Below, one piece after another: positions 14,565-24,188 of a DNA stretch of 47,608 nt. The notes under the pieces are model-generated. The model had not been told where the DNA came from. It worked only from the letters and a program-made list of their open reading frames with translations, and did no database searches. Position numbers and translations under genes: made by a program. Origin of the DNA: Paludibacteraceae bacterium (GTDB lineage Bacteria > Bacteroidota > Bacteroidia > Bacteroidales > Paludibacteraceae); the NCBI GenBank assembly GCA_905234835.1, contig CAJOIZ010000014.1, forward strand, positions 1 to 47,608, in the 5' to 3' direction. Numbering within the stretch: the first letter of the stretch is position 1; each line of letters begins with the position of its first letter.

Positions 14565-17330
14565 ATGACGGACGACAGCATCCATATAGTAGGCGCACGC
14601 ACACACAATCTGCGCAACGTCTCCCTGCATATCCCGCAGGAGCGACTGACCGTGGTGACGGGCGTGTCGGGCAGCGGCAAGTCGTCGCTGGCGTTTGACA
14701 CGCTCTACGCCGAGGGGCAGCGGCGCTATGTGGAAAGCCTCAGCGCATACGCGCGCCAGTTCCTCGGACGGATGCAGAAACCCGATGTGGACCGCATCGA
14801 CAACATACCCCCCGCCATCGCCATCGAGCAGAAGACCACCTCGCGCAACCCGCGCTCGACCGTCGGGACCGTCACCGAGATATACGACTATCTCAAATTC
14901 CTCTTCGCCCGCATCGGCAGGACGTATTCGCCCGTCAGCGGCGAGGAGGTCAAACGCCACACCATCCGCGACGTGGTGGACGCCATGACCGCGCAGGCGA
15001 ACGGCTCGCGCATCCTGCTGCTGGCACCGCTGCCTGACTCGCAGCCGCTTTCCGCCCAACTGCCCGTGTTGCAGGAACAGGGGTTCTCCCGCCTGTGGCA
15101 GGACGGACAGACCCTGCGGATCAGCGACTGCATCCAGGCCTTGCCGTCCGGCGGCACGGTTTACCTGATGGTGGACCGCCTCGTGACGGACGGCGAACAG
15201 GCGACCGCCAACCGCTTCGCCGACTCCGTCCAGACCGCCTTCTACGAAGGACACGGCGCCTGCCGCCTGGAGATTGAGACACCGGACAAGTCACACAAGA
15301 CGCTCGTCTTCTCGGAGCGGTTCGAGGCGGACGGCATCCGCTTCGCCGAACCGGACGAACACCTATTCGACTTCAACAACCCCCTGGGCGCATGCCCCGT
15401 CTGCGGCGGCTACGGCAACGTGATGGGCATCGACCCCGACCTGGTCGTCCCCGACAAGTCGAAGTCCGTCTATGAGGGCGCCATCGCCTGCTGGAGGGGC
15501 GACAAGATGAGCCGCTGGAACGACGAGCTGGTTTACAACGCCGCCGCCTTCGGATTCCCCATCCACACCCCCTTCTACGCCCTGACGCAGGACCAGAAAG
15601 ACCTGCTGTGGAAAGGCAACCGCTACTTCCACGGCCTGGACGACTTCTTCCACGAACTGGAGTCGAAGCAGTACAGCAAGATGCAGTACCGCGTGATGCT
15701 GGCACGCTACCGGGGCAAGAGCATCTGCCCCGAATGCATGGGTATGCGCCTGCGCAAGGAGGCCGGCTACGTCCGCATAGGAGGCAAGTCCATTACCGAC
15801 CTGTGCCGTATGCCCGTCAGCGCTCTGAAGGAATGGTTCGACCGCCTGACGCTGTCCGAAACTGACCGGCTGACCGCCGACCGCCTCCTCAACGAGATAC
15901 AGTCGAGGCTGGCGTTCATGCACGATGTCGGGCTGAATTACCTGACCCTCAACCGCCTGAGCAGCACCCTGTCCGGCGGGGAGAGCCAGCGCATCAACCT
16001 CGCCAAGTCATTGGGCAGCAGCCTCGTTGGGTCGCTCTACGTATTAGACGAGCCGAGCATAGGGCTTCACCCCCGCGACACGCACCGGCTCATCCGCGTC
16101 CTGCGCCAGCTGCGCGACATGGGCAACACCATCGTAGTCGTGGAGCACGACGACGAGATACAGCGCGCCGCCGACCATATCGTCGAGATTGGCCCGGGAG
16201 CGGGCGTCCACGGCGGCAGGATAACCTACGAGGGCCGGCCGCAACTGGAGAAATTCACCTACGACATACCCGACCGGCGGCGCAAGTGGAACAACTACAT
16301 CGAAGTGGCCGGCGCCACCGAGAACAACCTGAAGAACATCGACGTGCGCTTCCCGCTCGGCGTGATGACCGTCGTCACGGGCGTGTCAGGCAGCGGCAAG
16401 TCGTCGTTAGTGAGCAAGGTGCTCTACCCCGCCCTCAAGAAGCACTACGACGGCGTGGCGGAGCGGACGGGCGACTTCGGCCGCCTGCAGGGTAGCCTTC
16501 ACCTGCTGCAGGACATCGAGTTCATCGACCAGAACCCGCTCTCCCGCTCGTCCCGCTCCAACCCCGTGACCTACCTCAAGGCCTACGACGAGATACGCCG
16601 TCTCTTCGCCGCGCAGCAGCTGTCCGCGCAGATGGGCTTCACGCCGGCGCATTTCTCGTTCAACACCCCCGGCGGACGATGCGAGGAGTGCCAGGGCGAA
16701 GGGACGATAACCGTCTCCATGCAGTTTATGGCGGACATCGTGATGGAGTGCGAGCACTGCCACGGCAGACGCTTCAAGCAAGACGTGCTGGACGTGCAGT
16801 ACCGGGGCAAGAGCATCTATGACATACTGCAGATGACCGTCAGCGAAGCCATTGACTTCTTCTCCGAAGACCCGGACTGCAAGCGTATCGTGCAGCGGTT
16901 GCGCCCCTTGCAGGATGTGGGCATAGGCTACGTCCGCCTCGGGCAGTCGTCCTCCACCCTCTCCGGCGGAGAGAGCCAGCGCGTCAAACTGGCGTCCTTC
17001 CTTGCCGACGAGAACAGCCGGCCGACCATGTTCGTGTTCGACGAGCCGACCACCGGACTCCACCATACCGACATACGTGTCCTGCTGATGGCCCTCAACC
17101 GCCTCGTATCACGCGGACACACCGTGCTGGTCATCGAGCACAACCCCGAAGTCATCCTCGCCGCCGACCACGTCATCGACCTCGGCCCCGAAGGAGGCGA
17201 CGAGGGCGGACGGATAGTGGCGGCCGGCACACCCGAAGACATAATGGACTGCCCGCAGAGTCACACGGGACAATGCCTGAAGCAGATTCTGGCAACGTCC
17301 GAAATCAGAAGGGGCGACATACCCGTATAG
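14565..17330 (+). CDS. uvrA: UvrA, excinuclease ABC subunit A
   Basis: Nucleotide excision repair damage sensor. The 921 residues contain two ABC ATPase units: Walker [13 protein letters not shown] near 33 and [13 protein letters not shown] in the second half; LSGGESQRI and LSGGESQRV signatures; [10 protein letters not shown] and [11 protein letters not shown]alker B. Zinc-binding modules are CPVCGGYG with CPECMGMRL, and CEECQGEG with CEHCHGRR. The length is slightly below the ~940-950 of classic UvrA, and it lies in an HU/ABC-F run rather than with uvrB, so it may be one of two UvrA paralogues that Bacteroidota often carry. It starts 3 bases after the HU-LysM stop. Confidence 0.95.
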   Translation: MTDDSIHIVGARTHNLRNVSLHIPQERLTVVTGVSGSGKSSLAFDTLYAEGQRRYVESLSAYARQFLGRMQKPDVDRIDNIPPAIAIEQKTTSRNPRSTVGTVTEIYDYLKFLFARIGRTYSPVSGEEVKRHTIRDVVDAMTAQANGSRILLLAPLPDSQPLSAQLPVLQEQGFSRLWQDGQTLRISDCIQALPSGGTVYLMVDRLVTDGEQATANRFADSVQTAFYEGHGACRLEIETPDKSHKTLVFSERFEADGIRFAEPDEHLFDFNNPLGACPVCGGYGNVMGIDPDLVVPDKSKSVYEGAIACWRGDKMSRWNDELVYNAAAFGFPIHTPFYALTQDQKDLLWKGNRYFHGLDDFFHELESKQYSKMQYRVMLARYRGKSICPECMGMRLRKEAGYVRIGGKSITDLCRMPVSALKEWFDRLTLSETDRLTADRLLNEIQSRLAFMHDVGLNYLTLNRLSSTLSGGESQRINLAKSLGSSLVGSLYVLDEPSIGLHPRDTHRLIRVLRQLRDMGNTIVVVEHDDEIQRAADHIVEIGPGAGVHGGRITYEGRPQLEKFTYDIPDRRRKWNNYIEVAGATENNLKNIDVRFPLGVMTVVTGVSGSGKSSLVSKVLYPALKKHYDGVAERTGDFGRLQGSLHLLQDIEFIDQNPLSRSSRSNPVTYLKAYDEIRRLFAAQQLSAQMGFTPAHFSFNTPGGRCEECQGEGTITVSMQFMADIVMECEHCHGRRFKQDVLDVQYRGKSIYDILQMTVSEAIDFFSEDPDCKRIVQRLRPLQDVGIGYVRLGQSSSTLSGGESQRVKLASFLADENSRPTMFVFDEPTTGLHHTDIRVLLMALNRLVSRGHTVLVIEHNPEVILAADHVIDLGPEGGDEGGRIVAAGTPEDIMDCPQSHTGQCLKQILATSEIRRGDIPV

Positions 17331-17335
17331 GAACC

Positions 17336-19126
17336 ATGATCAGCGTAGAACACCTCTCCATAGAATTCTCATCGCGTCCCGTCCTGGACGACATCTCTTT
17401 CCTGATCCACAAGAAAGACCGCATAGCCCTTGTCGGCAAGAACGGCGCGGGCAAGACCACGCTGCTGCGCCTGCTGGCGGGCGAATACGAACCCACCTCG
17501 GGACACATATCCCGCGAAAGCGGGCTGCGCATAGGCTATCTGCCGCAGGTAATGCTCTTCACCGACAGCCGCTCGCTACGCGAGGAGGTGATGACCGTCT
17601 TCAGCGGCGAGGACGAGGCACGCTTCGTGGCCGAGATGGACAGGACACTTGTCGGACTGGGCTTTGAGCGGACCGACTTCACCCGTCCGTGCAGCGAGTT
17701 CTCCGGCGGATGGCGTATGCGTATCGAACTGGCAAAAATCCTGCTCCGCCACCCCGACCTCCTGCTCCTCGACGAGCCGACCAACCACCTTGACATAGAG
17801 AGCATACAGTGGCTCGAGGAGTTCCTCGCGCAGAGCCAGAGCGCGGTGCTGCTGGTCAGCCACGACCGCGCCTTCCTCGACCACGCCACCAACCGCACCA
17901 TAGAGATTACCCTCGGGCGCATATACGACTACAACGTGCCCTACTCGCAGTTCGTCATCCTCCGTCAGGAACGGCACGAACAGCAGGTGCGCGCCTACCT
18001 CAACCAGCAGAAGATGATCGAGGACACGGAGGCGTTCATCGAACGCTTCCGCTACAAGCCCACCAAGGCCGTGCAGGTGCAGTCGCGCATCAAGCAGCTC
18101 AACAGACTGGAGCGGCTGGAGGTGGACGTGGAGGACACCTCACGGCTGCACCTCCGTTTCCCGCCCGCCCCGCGAAGCGGCGACTTCCCCGTCATCATCG
18201 AAGACCTGCGCAAGGACTACGGCGCGCACACCGTCATTCGCGACGTGACGCTGACCATCCGGCGAGGAGAGAAAGTGGCGTTCGTCGGCAAGAACGGCGA
18301 AGGCAAGACCACGCTCGTGCGCTGCATTATGGGGCAGCTGGACTACCTCGGGACGCTCAAAATCGGACACAACGTCCGTATCGGCTACTTCGCGCAGAAC
18401 CAGGCGTCGCTCCTTGACGAGAACCTGACCGTCTTCCAGACTATCGACTATGTGGCGACGGGCGACATACGCACGCGCATACGGGACATTCTCGGCGCCT
18501 TTATGTTCGGCGGCGAGGCGAGCGAGAAGAAAGTGAAAGTGCTGAGCGGCGGCGAGCGCAGCCGTCTGGCGATGATACGCCTGCTGCTCGAACCCTGCAA
18601 CCTGCTCATCCTTGACGAGCCGACCAACCACCTCGACATGCAGTCCAAAGAGGTGCTCAAAGAAGCCCTCAAGGACTTCGACGGCACGCTTGTCTGCGTC
18701 AGCCACGACCGCGACTTCCTCGACGGACTGGTGGGGAAGATCTATGAGTTCGGCGGCGGAAAAGTCCGAGAGCATCTCGGCGGCATCTACGATTTCCTGC
18801 GCACAAAGAAAATGGCATCGCTGCAAGAACTGGAACGCCGACAGCCCGACAAGAACACCGGCGGACAGCCGCGCACGACCAAAGAGACCGCTTCCAAACT
18901 GTCCTACGAGCAGCAGAAAGCCGAAGCCGCTGCCAAACGGAAGAAAGAGAAGCAGATAGCCGAGACAGAGGCGGAGATCGAGCATCTCGAAAACGAACAG
19001 AAACAGATGGAAACGCTCCTGCAGGACCCGCAGCAGCAGACGCAGGAGAACTTTCAGAAATACGAACATGTCAAACACCTTATTCAACAAAAACTGTACG
19101 AATGGGAGATCTTGTCAGATTCATAA
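17336..19126 (+). CDS. ABC-F family ATPase
   Basis: A 596-residue soluble protein with two ABC domains and no membrane part: GKNGAGKTTLLRLLAG, FSGGWRMRIELAKILL and LLDEPTNHLDIES in the first; GKNGEGKTTLVRC, LSGGERSRLAMIRLLL and LILDEPTNHLDMQS in the second. The linker carries the ABC_tran_Xtn-like helices (RYKPTKAVQVQSRIKQLNRLER). The C-terminus is a charged coiled coil (KRKKEKQIAETEAEIEHLENEQKQME) like Uup. ABC-F proteins act on ribosomes or DNA; this one's target is not clear. The ATG at 17336, six bases after uvrA, is chosen because the upstream in-frame ATG lies inside uvrA. Its end overlaps the next gene by 25 bases. Confidence 0.92.
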   Translation: MISVEHLSIEFSSRPVLDDISFLIHKKDRIALVGKNGAGKTTLLRLLAGEYEPTSGHISRESGLRIGYLPQVMLFTDSRSLREEVMTVFSGEDEARFVAEMDRTLVGLGFERTDFTRPCSEFSGGWRMRIELAKILLRHPDLLLLDEPTNHLDIESIQWLEEFLAQSQSAVLLVSHDRAFLDHATNRTIEITLGRIYDYNVPYSQFVILRQERHEQQVRAYLNQQKMIEDTEAFIERFRYKPTKAVQVQSRIKQLNRLERLEVDVEDTSRLHLRFPPAPRSGDFPVIIEDLRKDYGAHTVIRDVTLTIRRGEKVAFVGKNGEGKTTLVRCIMGQLDYLGTLKIGHNVRIGYFAQNQASLLDENLTVFQTIDYVATGDIRTRIRDILGAFMFGGEASEKKVKVLSGGERSRLAMIRLLLEPCNLLILDEPTNHLDMQSKEVLKEALKDFDGTLVCVSHDRDFLDGLVGKIYEFGGGKVREHLGGIYDFLRTKKMASLQELERRQPDKNTGGQPRTTKETASKLSYEQQKAEAAAKRKKEKQIAETEAEIEHLENEQKQMETLLQDPQQQTQENFQKYEHVKHLIQQKLYEWEILSDS

Positions 19127-20289
19127 TTGAGTTCCTGCTTTACAGAAACAAAGAGGCCGTGCAATGGGTAGGTTACACGGAAGATGAAAGCAATTGGCAG
19201 CAGTACAAAGTGGTCATCGTGCCTTGCGGTCAGTTGGGCAAACGCTTGGTTATGCCCGATTTGACCGAACCTCATCCGGAGCGCATCGGCGACACGTGGG
19301 TCATACGCACCGACCTGGTTTACAACACCTTCTTCTTCATTTCCCGTGCGGAGGAGATATTGGTCCGTGAGCGGGACGAGCACGACCGTTTCCTTGCGCG
19401 TCATTCGCTGCTCGGCGAAGGCGAACGGCTGATGACTCCGCTTATTGACGAGTGGGGAAAGATGCTGCTCAAGTTGCTTGGTCTTCCTATGCCCAAGCAG
19501 CAGCCGTCGGCAATCTATCTGACCCACGACGTGGACTCCATTGCCCGCTACCACTGCATCAAAGGCTTCCTCGGAGGAGTCAAAAGAGGTCGTTACCAAC
19601 AGGCGATTGCTGCCTTCCGCGACATCAAGCAGGACCCCGACTATACCTTCCCGTGGCTAATCAAACAGGACGCAACGCTCTCGCAGATGCCATACCCTGT
19701 GTATCCGCTCTACTTTATGAAGGACACGATCGGCTACGGGTTCGACTATCCGCAGTATAATCTGGACGGACACGACTTCCATTATCTCGCTTTCAAACTG
19801 ATGAAGGCGGGCGCGCAGATCGGCTGGCACAGCAGTTACTACAACGCTTTCTCGAGGAGACCTAACGTCGCCATCAACTACTCGTTCCACCGCAGCCACT
19901 TCCTCCGCTGCAGTCTGGAATGGATGGAACAGATCTCCCATCAGGGCGTGATGCACGACTATTCGATGGGCTTTGCCGACCGTGCGGGATTCCGCTTGCA
20001 GACCGCACGACCCGTGCAGTGGATCAACCCCTACACCTACGAGATTACGTCCATGGTGCTCCATCCGCTCATCCTGATGGATGTCACCCTGTCCGAAGAC
20101 AGATACATGGGGCTGAACCAAGAGGACGCGTTCACCGTCTGCAAAACACTGATTGACAAGTCGTGGCAGATGGGAGGAGAACCGAACCTGCTGTGGCACA
20201 ACTCCAACTTCGGTGAGGAGTCCTATCACCGCACACTCTACCCCGACCTGCTCGAATACATACAGCAGAAAACACTATTAACAAAATAA
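19102..20289 (+). CDS. Polysaccharide deacetylase-like protein
   Basis: A 395-residue member of the polysaccharide deacetylase-like proteins (DUF7033-type N-terminus). The NodB-like catalytic part starts at YLTHDVDSIARY, where HDVD supplies the metal-binding aspartates; QIGWHSSYYNAF and RSHFLRCSLEW give later conserved histidine/arginine motifs and LLWHNSNF the last. No signal peptide is seen, so action may be on a cytosolic or lipid-linked glycan. The start overlaps the ABC-F gene by 25 bases; no other start keeps the N-terminal domain. The next gene, metK, follows after 12 bases. The substrate is unknown. Confidence 0.82.
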   Translation: MGDLVRFIIEFLLYRNKEAVQWVGYTEDESNWQQYKVVIVPCGQLGKRLVMPDLTEPHPERIGDTWVIRTDLVYNTFFFISRAEEILVRERDEHDRFLARHSLLGEGERLMTPLIDEWGKMLLKLLGLPMPKQQPSAIYLTHDVDSIARYHCIKGFLGGVKRGRYQQAIAAFRDIKQDPDYTFPWLIKQDATLSQMPYPVYPLYFMKDTIGYGFDYPQYNLDGHDFHYLAFKLMKAGAQIGWHSSYYNAFSRRPNVAINYSFHRSHFLRCSLEWMEQISHQGVMHDYSMGFADRAGFRLQTARPVQWINPYTYEITSMVLHPLILMDVTLSEDRYMGLNQEDAFTVCKTLIDKSWQMGGEPNLLWHNSNFGEESYHRTLYPDLLEYIQQKTLLTK

Positions 20290-20301
20290 ATACCCAACAC
20301 T

Positions 20302-21570
20302 ATGAAAAAGACATATCTTTTCACTTCCGAGTCCGTTTCGGAAGGACATCCCGACAAAGTGGCGGACCAGATTAGCGACGCCATTCTTGACCATTTCCTG
20401 GCGCAGGACCCCGAGTCGCATGTGGCGTGCGAGACGATGGTAACAACCGGCCAGGTGATTGTGGCAGGCGAAGTGACCTCTAAGGGTTACGTGGACGTAC
20501 AGCGCGTGGCGCGGCAGACCATCGCACGCATCGGTTACACCGACTCTGCCTATAAGTTTGAGGCAGAGAGTTGCGGCATTCTGACCGCCCTGCACGAGCA
20601 GAGCCGCGACATAGCGCGCGGCGTGGACGGCGAAGGCACAGAGAACATCGGCGAGCAGGGCGCTGGCGACCAGGGGATGATGTTCGGCTACGCATCGTCC
20701 GAGACCGACAACTACATGCCCCTCACCCTTGACTTGGCGCACACCCTTGTTTATACACTCGCACGCATACGCAAGGAGGGGCAGCAGATGACCTACCTCC
20801 GTCCCGATGCCAAGAGCCAGGTCACCATCGAGTACGACGAGCACAACGAACCCGTCCGCATCCATACCATCGTGGTCAGCACCCAGCACGACCCCGAAGC
20901 CACGCAGGCACAGATCAAGGACGACATCCGCCGTATCTTGCTGCCACGCGTTATGACCCGCGACCAGCGCTATCAGCGGCTGCTTGAGCCGTTCGTTAAG
21001 GACGACCCGTCAGCGGGCAGACTGCTGGTCAATCCGACGGGGCAGTTCGTTATCGGCGGCCCCCACGGCGACACCGGTCTGACAGGACGGAAAATCATCG
21101 TCGATACCTACGGCGGACGCGGCGCGCACGGCGGCGGCGCTTTCTCCGGCAAAGACCCGTCGAAGGTGGACCGTTCGGCAGCCTATGCGGCACGCTGGAT
21201 AGCCAAGAACATGGTGGCGGCGGGTGTGGCACGCGAGATGCTCGTGCAAGTCAGTTACGCCATCGGTGTGGCGAAACCCGTAAACGTCTTTGTCAACACC
21301 TACGGAACAGGTATCATCCCTGACAATGAGATAGCTGACAAGGTCAGCCAATTGTTCGACCTCACCCCTGCGGGCATCATCCGCGACCTGCGTCTCAAGC
21401 AGCCGATGTACGAGGAAAGCGCATCCTACGGACACATGGGACGTAAGCCTGAAACGGTCGCGAAGACTTTTATCAACGACGAAGGACAGCCCTTCGTGCG
21501 TGAAGTAGAACTCTTTACATGGGAGAAGCTTGACCGCATTGAAGATATTAAAAAGGCTTTTAGCCTGTAA
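20302..21570 (+). CDS. metK: S-adenosylmethionine synthase
   Basis: Makes S-adenosylmethionine from methionine and ATP in the cytosol. The 422-residue protein has [23 protein letters not shown] at the N-terminus, [12 protein letters not shown] (the family signature) near 115, and [20 protein letters not shown] followed by [22 protein letters not shown], the second signature. It is longer than the ~385-residue Escherichia coli enzyme, as is usual in Bacteroidota. It lies 12 bases downstream of the deacetylase-like gene and 11 bases upstream of lspA. Confidence 0.97.
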   Translation: MKKTYLFTSESVSEGHPDKVADQISDAILDHFLAQDPESHVACETMVTTGQVIVAGEVTSKGYVDVQRVARQTIARIGYTDSAYKFEAESCGILTALHEQSRDIARGVDGEGTENIGEQGAGDQGMMFGYASSETDNYMPLTLDLAHTLVYTLARIRKEGQQMTYLRPDAKSQVTIEYDEHNEPVRIHTIVVSTQHDPEATQAQIKDDIRRILLPRVMTRDQRYQRLLEPFVKDDPSAGRLLVNPTGQFVIGGPHGDTGLTGRKIIVDTYGGRGAHGGGAFSGKDPSKVDRSAAYAARWIAKNMVAAGVAREMLVQVSYAIGVAKPVNVFVNTYGTGIIPDNEIADKVSQLFDLTPAGIIRDLRLKQPMYEESASYGHMGRKPETVAKTFINDEGQPFVREVELFTWEKLDRIEDIKKAFSL

Positions 21571-21581
21571 AATCCGTCACT

Positions 21582-22139
21582 GTGAAACTGTTTTCTGACA
21601 AGAACACGCGCCTGGGTCTGCTGATTGTCGCCATTATCGTGGTGGCGGTCATTGCGGACCAGGCGCTCAAACTCTATATCGCCACACATTATGCGTTGGG
21701 TGAAAGCCATGAGGTGCTGCCGTTCTTCCTGCTCTGTTATGTGGAGAATGACGGAATGGCGTTCGGCATCGAATGGTTTGACAAACTGTTCCTCACTGTA
21801 TTCCGTATTCTGGCGGTGGGCGTGCTGATTTGGTATATGCACCGCCTTGTCCGTCGCGGCTGCCGCACAGGCTACCTGACGGCAATCGCTTTCACCACCG
21901 CCGGCGCACTGGGCAACATCATTGACTGCGTGTTCTACGGACGTTTGTTCGGCTATGCACCCTTCTTTTATGGCAAGGTGGTGGATATGCTCTATTTCCC
22001 TATTATCACTGACAGCGCGGGCGAATGTCTGTTCTTCCGTCCTGTCTTCAACCTTGCGGACAGTTATATCACTACTGCCGTCATCGTCATTCTTATCTGG
22101 TTCCGCCGCGATCTCGACAACTCGCTCAACAAGAAATAG
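21582..22139 (+). CDS. lspA: Lipoprotein signal peptidase (signal peptidase II)
   Basis: Cleaves prolipoprotein signal peptides in the inner membrane. 185 residues with a GTG start, four hydrophobic segments and the catalytic aspartates in GNIIDCVFYG and FNLADSYIT; VENDGMAFG is the conserved periplasmic motif. The cysteine after IID replaces the common arginine. It is the last gene of the plus-strand run beginning at HU; a repeat-rich non-coding region follows, and a bidirectional hairpin terminator is at 22540-22573. Several lipoproteins in this window are likely substrates. Confidence 0.94.
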   Translation: MKLFSDKNTRLGLLIVAIIVVAVIADQALKLYIATHYALGESHEVLPFFLLCYVENDGMAFGIEWFDKLFLTVFRILAVGVLIWYMHRLVRRGCRTGYLTAIAFTTAGALGNIIDCVFYGRLFGYAPFFYGKVVDMLYFPIITDSAGECLFFRPVFNLADSYITTAVIVILIWFRRDLDNSLNKK

Positions 22140-22154
22140 CCCTCTCTTAGCACT

Positions 22155-22189
22155 CTTGTACCCCTTCTTGTCCCCACTCTAGTACCCCT
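22155..22189. repeat. Degenerate 11-13-bp repeat (CTTGTACCCC type)
   Basis: Units at 22155-22165 and 22166-22176 are 11 bp (TCTTGTACCCC, TTCTTGTCCCC), followed by a 13-bp variant at 22177-22189 and a decayed fourth. It opens the 502-base intergenic region between lspA and the calycin-like lipoprotein gene. The next ~110 bases (22210-22320) are rich in CTTTCAA-type heptamers, imperfectly repeated. Confidence 0.65.
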
Positions 22190-22334
22190 CTTGTATCTTG
22201 CCTGCACCTCGCCCGCAACTTTCAGCTTTCAAGATGAAGCTATTATCTTGATGCTTTTTAACTTTCATCTTTTCAACGTTCTACTGGAAGCTTTCAACTT
22301 TCAGATTGAAGTCTTAATCACGAGGGAACTTGAG

Positions 22335-22378
22335 CGGGTGATTACCGGGTGATTAGCGGGTGGTTACCGGGTGATTCA
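22335..22378. repeat. 11-bp tandem repeat, four copies (CGGGTGATTAG type)
   Basis: Four contiguous 11-bp units: CGGGTGATTAC, CGGGTGATTAG, CGGGTGGTTAC, CGGGTGATTCA. The unit is the reverse complement of the 11-mer repeated at 32021-32064. The preceding heptamer-rich stretch is likewise mirrored there. Confidence 0.95.
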
Positions 22379-22446
22379 CGGAACGACACAACGAGAATAC
22401 AAGAAGAACTCAATCCCTATTGACAATTTGCACTGTGTGCTCACTT

Positions 22447-22490
22447 AGACGACTACGGATTATTTGATAGACGAGCACGGATTATTTGAT
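22447..22490. repeat. 22-bp tandem repeat, two copies
   Basis: Two adjacent 22-bp units (22447-22468, 22469-22490) beginning AGACGA and ending CGGATTATTTGAT, identical at 20 of 22 positions. The unit is twice the 11 bp seen elsewhere. It lies in the lspA downstream region before the terminator. Confidence 0.9.
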
Positions 22491-22539
22491 GTCTAATGAC
22501 CGATTTGGGTTGAAAGACGCAACAAGCCAATAGGAAAGC

Positions 22540-22573
22540 AAAAGGACTGAATCGTTAGTGATTCAGTCCTTTT
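22540..22573. terminator. Bidirectional terminator between lspA and lipoprotein gene
   Basis: A perfect 14-bp stem (22540-22553 with 22560-22573, AAAAGGACTGAATC) and a 6-base loop. The stem begins with A and ends with T on either strand, so it can stop both the lspA run (plus) and the calycin-like lipoprotein gene (minus), which converge here. Confidence 0.85.
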
Positions 22574-22641
22574 GGAGTTGCTCAAAGGTAGTTGTTTCGT
22601 GCGTTTAACGCATATCACAACTAACCTAACGGTAGCCGTGG

Positions 22642-24036
22642 TTATTCAGCAAGCGTGCCATAATAGGAGGCTGCCAACGCGGTCATCTGGCTGGTGTTCG
22701 GGTCTGTGTACTCGATGGTGAAGTGAATCTCCATCGTCTTTGTATTGGTGTCAATCATCACCTCCTGGTTCACGAAGCGCGCGTCCTTGAACTCGACGTT
22801 CTGTCCGACAGTCTGCACGTAGGGAGTAACCTCGCTGATGAAGCAGGTGTAGCCGTTCTCCGTCTTTTGGAGTTCAAGCCCGCTGGTCAGTACGGTGATT
22901 TCAGGAACTTGGTCGCCGTAGGAGAAAGCGTAGAACGTTACATCGGCAGTATTGTCGTGAAGGTCCACACCGACCATTCTATTGCCAATGGTGTATTCGT
23001 CAGCGTTAAAGTCACCGATGGCGAGGTAGTTGTGCGCGTAAAGAACGGGATTAACGGGGTCTTCCGCATCGTCAGGATCTTCTTCGAGTGTTCCATAGAA
23101 GGAAGCAAGATACTCGTGGGTCTTCTTGGTTTCCGGATCAGTATATACGAAGGTGACGTTAATCTCCATTATTCCTTCCTGCTTGTCAATGCGGCCGGTA
23201 AGGTTCTGGAAGTTGCAGGCGGTATAATAGATGCTCTGCGCACCTGTTTCCAATACGGCAACAGCAGTCGCTGCTTCAAGTTTGTAACCGTTAGCGGCTT
23301 TGACGGCATTGATTTCCTCTACTCCGAGCGTTACGAAAGTCTTTCCGTTGTCAAGGCTCATGGTAGCGAGATAGAGTTTGGCTTTCTGCTGTTCGGGAGC
23401 AATACCTACTCTCAACACGTTTTCAGGGATAATCTTACCATCCACTTTGAGTACACCGGTAGCGGCATATTCCTCTGTGTAGTTGATGGTTTTCTTTGCC
23501 TCTTCAACAACCTCGTCCTTTTTGTTGCCTTCAAGCAGTGTGCCGTTGAATACAACGGGGATTTGCATCTTCTCCATAAAAGGAGTAGTGTAGTCAAGTG
23601 TGAACTCAATAACCATCGTCTTAGCTTCTACATCAACTGTACCAGCGATACCAACCAAGGGGCAGGATGTGTAAAGTACGTCTTTGTCAGCCAATTTGAC
23701 AATGGGAACTACCTGATCAATTGTGAAAGTGCAAGTGGTGTTGGAAGTCTTGGTAAGAGTAAGCCCCTGTGCCAGGATATCCATTGTGTTCTCTCCGTCA
23801 ATAGAGAAATTGTAGAGAGTCAGGTCAGCCTTGCTGTTGTCAAAATCAACATCTAAGGCAACAACTCTGCCGGGCAGGGTGAACTGGTCGGAAGTGAAAT
23901 CTCCAAGAGCCACATAGGTGTTCTCATCACTTACGATGTCGGGGTTCTTCACGTTGTTCTTCATTTCTCCGCAGGAAGCGAAGAAAAGGGTCGCGATACT
24001 CATAAGGAGTAAAGGCAAACGAGAAATGTTTTTCAT
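22642..24036 (-). CDS. Lipoprotein with three calycin-like domains
   Basis: 464 residues. The N-terminus MKNISRLPLLLMSIATLFFASC is a lipoprotein signal with the acylated cysteine at 22. Three similar units of ~130-140 residues follow, each ending in a GTL strand (VVFNGTLLEG, ASFYGTLEED, ASYYGTLAE) after a conserved strand of MxIxFTxxYTxP type; two start YxALGDF/YLAIGDF. The pattern fits the Bacteroidota calycin-like beta-barrel domain. Such proteins are thought to sit at the cell surface and bind small hydrophobic or glycan ligands; no ligand can be assigned. It stands alone, with its own promoter element and a shared terminator. Nothing indicates degradation. Confidence 0.82.
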   Translation of the reverse strand: MKNISRLPLLLMSIATLFFASCGEMKNNVKNPDIVSDENTYVALGDFTSDQFTLPGRVVALDVDFDNSKADLTLYNFSIDGENTMDILAQGLTLTKTSNTTCTFTIDQVVPIVKLADKDVLYTSCPLVGIAGTVDVEAKTMVIEFTLDYTTPFMEKMQIPVVFNGTLLEGNKKDEVVEEAKKTINYTEEYAATGVLKVDGKIIPENVLRVGIAPEQQKAKLYLATMSLDNGKTFVTLGVEEINAVKAANGYKLEAATAVAVLETGAQSIYYTACNFQNLTGRIDKQEGIMEINVTFVYTDPETKKTHEYLASFYGTLEEDPDDAEDPVNPVLYAHNYLAIGDFNADEYTIGNRMVGVDLHDNTADVTFYAFSYGDQVPEITVLTSGLELQKTENGYTCFISEVTPYVQTVGQNVEFKDARFVNQEVMIDTNTKTMEIHFTIEYTDPNTSQMTALAASYYGTLAE

Positions 24037-24105
24037 AAGAAAAGTTAGTTTAAAATATGGTTAATTATATGGTTTGTTGTTTGCTTAGCACACAAAACAC
24101 GGCGG

Positions 24106-24113
24106 CAAAGGTA
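24106..24113 (-). promoter_or_regulatory. Promoter -7 element of the calycin-like lipoprotein gene
   Basis: TACCTTTG on the minus strand fits TAnnTTTG, 69 bases upstream of the start codon. No TTTG is seen at the standard -33 distance. The leader is AT-rich. Confidence 0.55.
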
Positions 24114-24188
24114 GTGCTAAAAAGACAAATAGACAACTTATTTCGTGTTTTTTTCAAAATAACAGCTATTGTGAGGGAAAAACATGTG

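Noticed and set aside
12849..15254. 801-codon open frame on the minus strand
   Set aside because: It is antisense to the HU, HU-LysM and uvrA genes, which have clear families; GC-rich codons leave the opposite strand open.
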